From positions 169,501 through 233,500 of the forward strand of contig NZ_JAIVKJ010000003.1 in assembly GCF_020524885.1 (NCBI RefSeq): 64,000 nt of DNA, read 5' to 3'. The DNA comes from Microbulbifer elongatus (GTDB lineage Bacteria; Pseudomonadota; Gammaproteobacteria; Pseudomonadales; Cellvibrionaceae). The notes under the pieces were generated by a model. That model made no database searches, had not been told where the DNA came from, and saw only the letters and a list, made by a program, of their open reading frames with translations. Shown in pieces: positions 62,386 through 64,000 of the stretch. A program made the translations under genes and the position numbers. Position 1 is the first letter of the stretch; each line of letters starts with the position of its first letter.

Positions 62386-63606
62386 CTACTCGCCATAAAG
62401 CTCGATCAATTGCTTGCCTAACGCCATCTGGTGGACTTGATCGGGGCCGTCGGCCTGGCGGCACCAGCGGGCGTAGTTGAAGGCTTCGGCGAAGAAGTAG
62501 TCTTCGGTGAGACCGCCAGCGCCATGCATCTGCATGCAGCGGTCGAGAATCTCCTGAACCATTTTCGGCACGCTGATTTTGCTGGCGGCGATCATGTCCC
62601 TCGATTCCCGTGCGCCAACCTCATCCATTTTCTGGCAGGTCTGGAGCACCAGTAGGCGCGCCATCTGGATTTCGGCGAAGCTGCGAGCGATATCCTCGCG
62701 TACAGATTGGTGTTGGCTCAGTTTGCGACCGAAGGTGGTGCGGCTCTCGACGCGCTTGCAGCTTTCTTCCAGCGCGCGCTGTGCAGCGCCAATTAGACGC
62801 ATGCAGTGGTGGATACGGCCGGGGCCAAGGCGGCCCTGGGCAATTTCGAAGCCGCGGCCTTCGCCCAGTAGTACGTTCTCCAGCGGTACCCTTACATTAT
62901 TGAAATGAATTTCCGCATGGCCGATAGGGGCGTCGTCGTAGCCAAGGGTGGTAAGCGGACGAACCAGGGTAATTCCTGGTGTGTCTTTCGGCACCAGTAT
63001 CTGGGTTTGCTGCTTGTGGCGATCTGGATTGTCCGGATCAGACTTTCCCATGACGATCAGGATTTTCGTACGCTCGTACAGGGCGCCAGTGATAAACCAT
63101 TTGCGCCCGTTCAGCACCCATTCGTCGCCGTCGCGCTGAATACGCAATTCGATATTGGTGGCGTCGGAGGAGGCTACCTGGGGTTCGGTCATTGCGTAGG
63201 ATGAGCGTATTTCGCCATTCAGAAGTGGTGTCAGCCACTTTTCTCGCTGTTCGGGTGACGCATACCGCATGAACACTTCCATATTGCCGGTGTCCGGGGC
63301 ATTGCAGTTGAACACTTCCGGTGACCAGATAACCCGCCCCATCTGTTCTGCCAGTGGTGCATAGTCGAGGTTGGAAAGGCCGCCAAACTCGCTGTATTCG
63401 CCGTGTGCGGTGGGTATGAATAGATTCCACAGCCCCGCGTCTTTTGCCCGCTGCTTCAGTTCGTCCATCAATGGCATGGGCGCAAAGCGTTTTTCAGCAC
63501 GCGCAAGCTGTTCGCGGTGCGGGGTTTCATTGGGATAGATGTGGCGTTTAAAAAAAACCTGCAACTGGTGTTGCAAGGTCATGGATAGGTCGCTGAATTG
63601 GAACAT
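62386..63606 (-). CDS. Acyl-CoA dehydrogenase, ACAD10/11-like
   Basis: A 406-residue acyl-CoA dehydrogenase. Landmarks are YAMTEPQVASSDATNIELRI, NGRKWFITGALYERTKI, GLGPGRIHHCMRLIG-like RLGPGRIHHCMRLIG, MHGAGGLTEDYFFAEAFNYAR and ADGPDQVHQMALG, typical of the ACAD11 subgroup. The ATG at 63606 follows GGAGAGG; a 51-residue upstream extension lacks similarity and is rejected. It is transcribed opposite to the racemase series and divergent from a LysR gene, which may regulate it. Substrate class not determined. Confidence 0.92.
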   Translation of the reverse strand: MFQFSDLSMTLQHQLQVFFKRHIYPNETPHREQLARAEKRFAPMPLMDELKQRAKDAGLWNLFIPTAHGEYSEFGGLSNLDYAPLAEQMGRVIWSPEVFNCNAPDTGNMEVFMRYASPEQREKWLTPLLNGEIRSSYAMTEPQVASSDATNIELRIQRDGDEWVLNGRKWFITGALYERTKILIVMGKSDPDNPDRHKQQTQILVPKDTPGITLVRPLTTLGYDDAPIGHAEIHFNNVRVPLENVLLGEGRGFEIAQGRLGPGRIHHCMRLIGAAQRALEESCKRVESRTTFGRKLSQHQSVREDIARSFAEIQMARLLVLQTCQKMDEVGARESRDMIAASKISVPKMVQEILDRCMQMHGAGGLTEDYFFAEAFNYARWCRQADGPDQVHQMALGKQLIELYGE

Positions 63607-63745
63607 GTGCCTCTCCGGCTGACAGGTATGGTCAAACTGTCGTTGACAGGGTGATTCGGGCACTATAAAAAAATGCATGGAATCATCCCAATTTATTAAG
63701 CTTATGCGCTTGAATTGATTTAAGTGATGCGTGAGGGGGGAACGA

Positions 63746-64000
63746 ATGCGATTGGACAAGGTAGACCTGAACCTGTTTGTGGTATTCGATGCGCTTTATC
63801 GTGAGCGCAGCGTGACCAGGGTGGCCCAGTTGCTCAACCTCACCCAGCCTGCGGTGAGTAACGCTCTGAGCCGTCTGCGCCAGACATTTGATGATCACCT
63901 CTTTGTAAAAACCCGCGAAGGCATGAGCCCGACCCCGGTCGCAGATAGCGTGGTGCGGGATGTGCGCGATGCGCTGGCACTGCTTGGGCGCAGTGTGGGT
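63746..64000 (+). CDS. LysR-family transcriptional regulator (N-terminal part, cut by window end)
   Basis: Only the first 85 codons are present. The frame starts at ATG 63746 after GAGGGGGG and encodes the LysR helix-turn-helix: DLNLFVVFDALYRERSVTRVAQ, then LNLTQPAVSNALSRLRQTF and DDHLFVKTREGMSPTP. No stop occurs before the end, so the effector domain lies beyond the window. It is divergent from the ACAD11-like gene with 139 bp between starts, the usual LysR-target arrangement. Confidence 0.93.
   Translation, partial: MRLDKVDLNLFVVFDALYRERSVTRVAQLLNLTQPAVSNALSRLRQTFDDHLFVKTREGMSPTPVADSVVRDVRDALALLGRSVG

Noticed and set aside
1-64000. tRNA, rRNA, CRISPR, insertion sequence, prophage or att sites
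   Set aside because: No clover-leaf, spaced repeat array, transposase or integrase was seen by eye on either strand; a tool search could still find a small RNA gene.

Overview
The window reads as gammaproteobacterial chromosome. GC is moderately high, two outer-membrane TonB-dependent receptors and many lipoproteins are present, and gene density is close to complete on both strands. Receptors beside tryptophan-halogenase-type flavoproteins resemble gene sets of marine polymer degraders such as the Cellvibrionales (Microbulbifer-like). That placement is an impression, not a measurement. No tRNA, rRNA, CRISPR array, insertion sequence or phage gene was seen.

Most of 1-50.8 kb fits one theme: taking apart peptidoglycan and using its sugars, lactate and peptides. 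Region A (1-5 kb, minus strand) is a translationally coupled run: MFS transporter, M1 peptidase, NlpC/P60-like lipoprotein, AmiD-like amidase. Region B (5.4-14.9 kb) holds two TonB-dependent receptors flanking a divergent pair of flavin halogenase-family genes. Region C (15.1-18.5 kb, plus) has a YkfC-like SH3/NlpC-P60 lipoprotein, an L-Ala-D/L-Glu epimerase and an RpiR/MurR-type regulator. Region D (20.3-33.7 kb, plus) has a serine beta-lactamase-fold lipoprotein, an exported LD-carboxypeptidase, an NhaC-type antiporter, a PLP decarboxylase, a VanX-NamZ (D,D-dipeptidase plus exo-muramidase) fusion, a NagX-like membrane protein and a GlcDEF-type oxidase. Region E (33.9-37.4 kb) has a secreted protein with a glycosidase-like and a C39-like cysteine peptidase domain, and a second beta-lactamase-fold lipoprotein. 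Region F (37.4-46.5 kb, minus) reads SSS symporter, BadF-type (MurK-like) kinase, MurQ, then an ABC exporter with three different periplasmic adaptors. A second RpiR regulator diverges from it. Region G (47.9-50.8 kb) has another NhaC antiporter and an exported amidohydrolase.

The inferred pathway starts in the envelope, where NamZ, amidase, endopeptidase and carboxypeptidase activities release MurNAc and peptides. MurNAc enters through the symporter, is phosphorylated by the kinase, and is split by MurQ into GlcNAc-6-P and D-lactate. A GlcDEF-type flavoprotein could oxidise the D-lactate to pyruvate. L-Ala-D-Glu is epimerised and then cleaved. The two RpiR regulators share an almost identical DNA-recognition region. 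A 15-bp inverted repeat, GAATA-N3-TATTC, occurs before the second receptor gene, before the YkfC-like gene, and over the -10 of a promoter candidate that would drive a short terminated RNA near 47.6-47.8 kb. This is the best candidate for an undescribed regulatory system here.

The right end (50.9-64 kb) is ordinary housekeeping: an RND efflux pair, then a beta-oxidation block (thiolase, FadB-type fusion, acyl-CoA dehydrogenase, SDR, alpha-methylacyl-CoA racemase), a divergent ACAD11-like dehydrogenase, and a LysR regulator cut off by the window edge.
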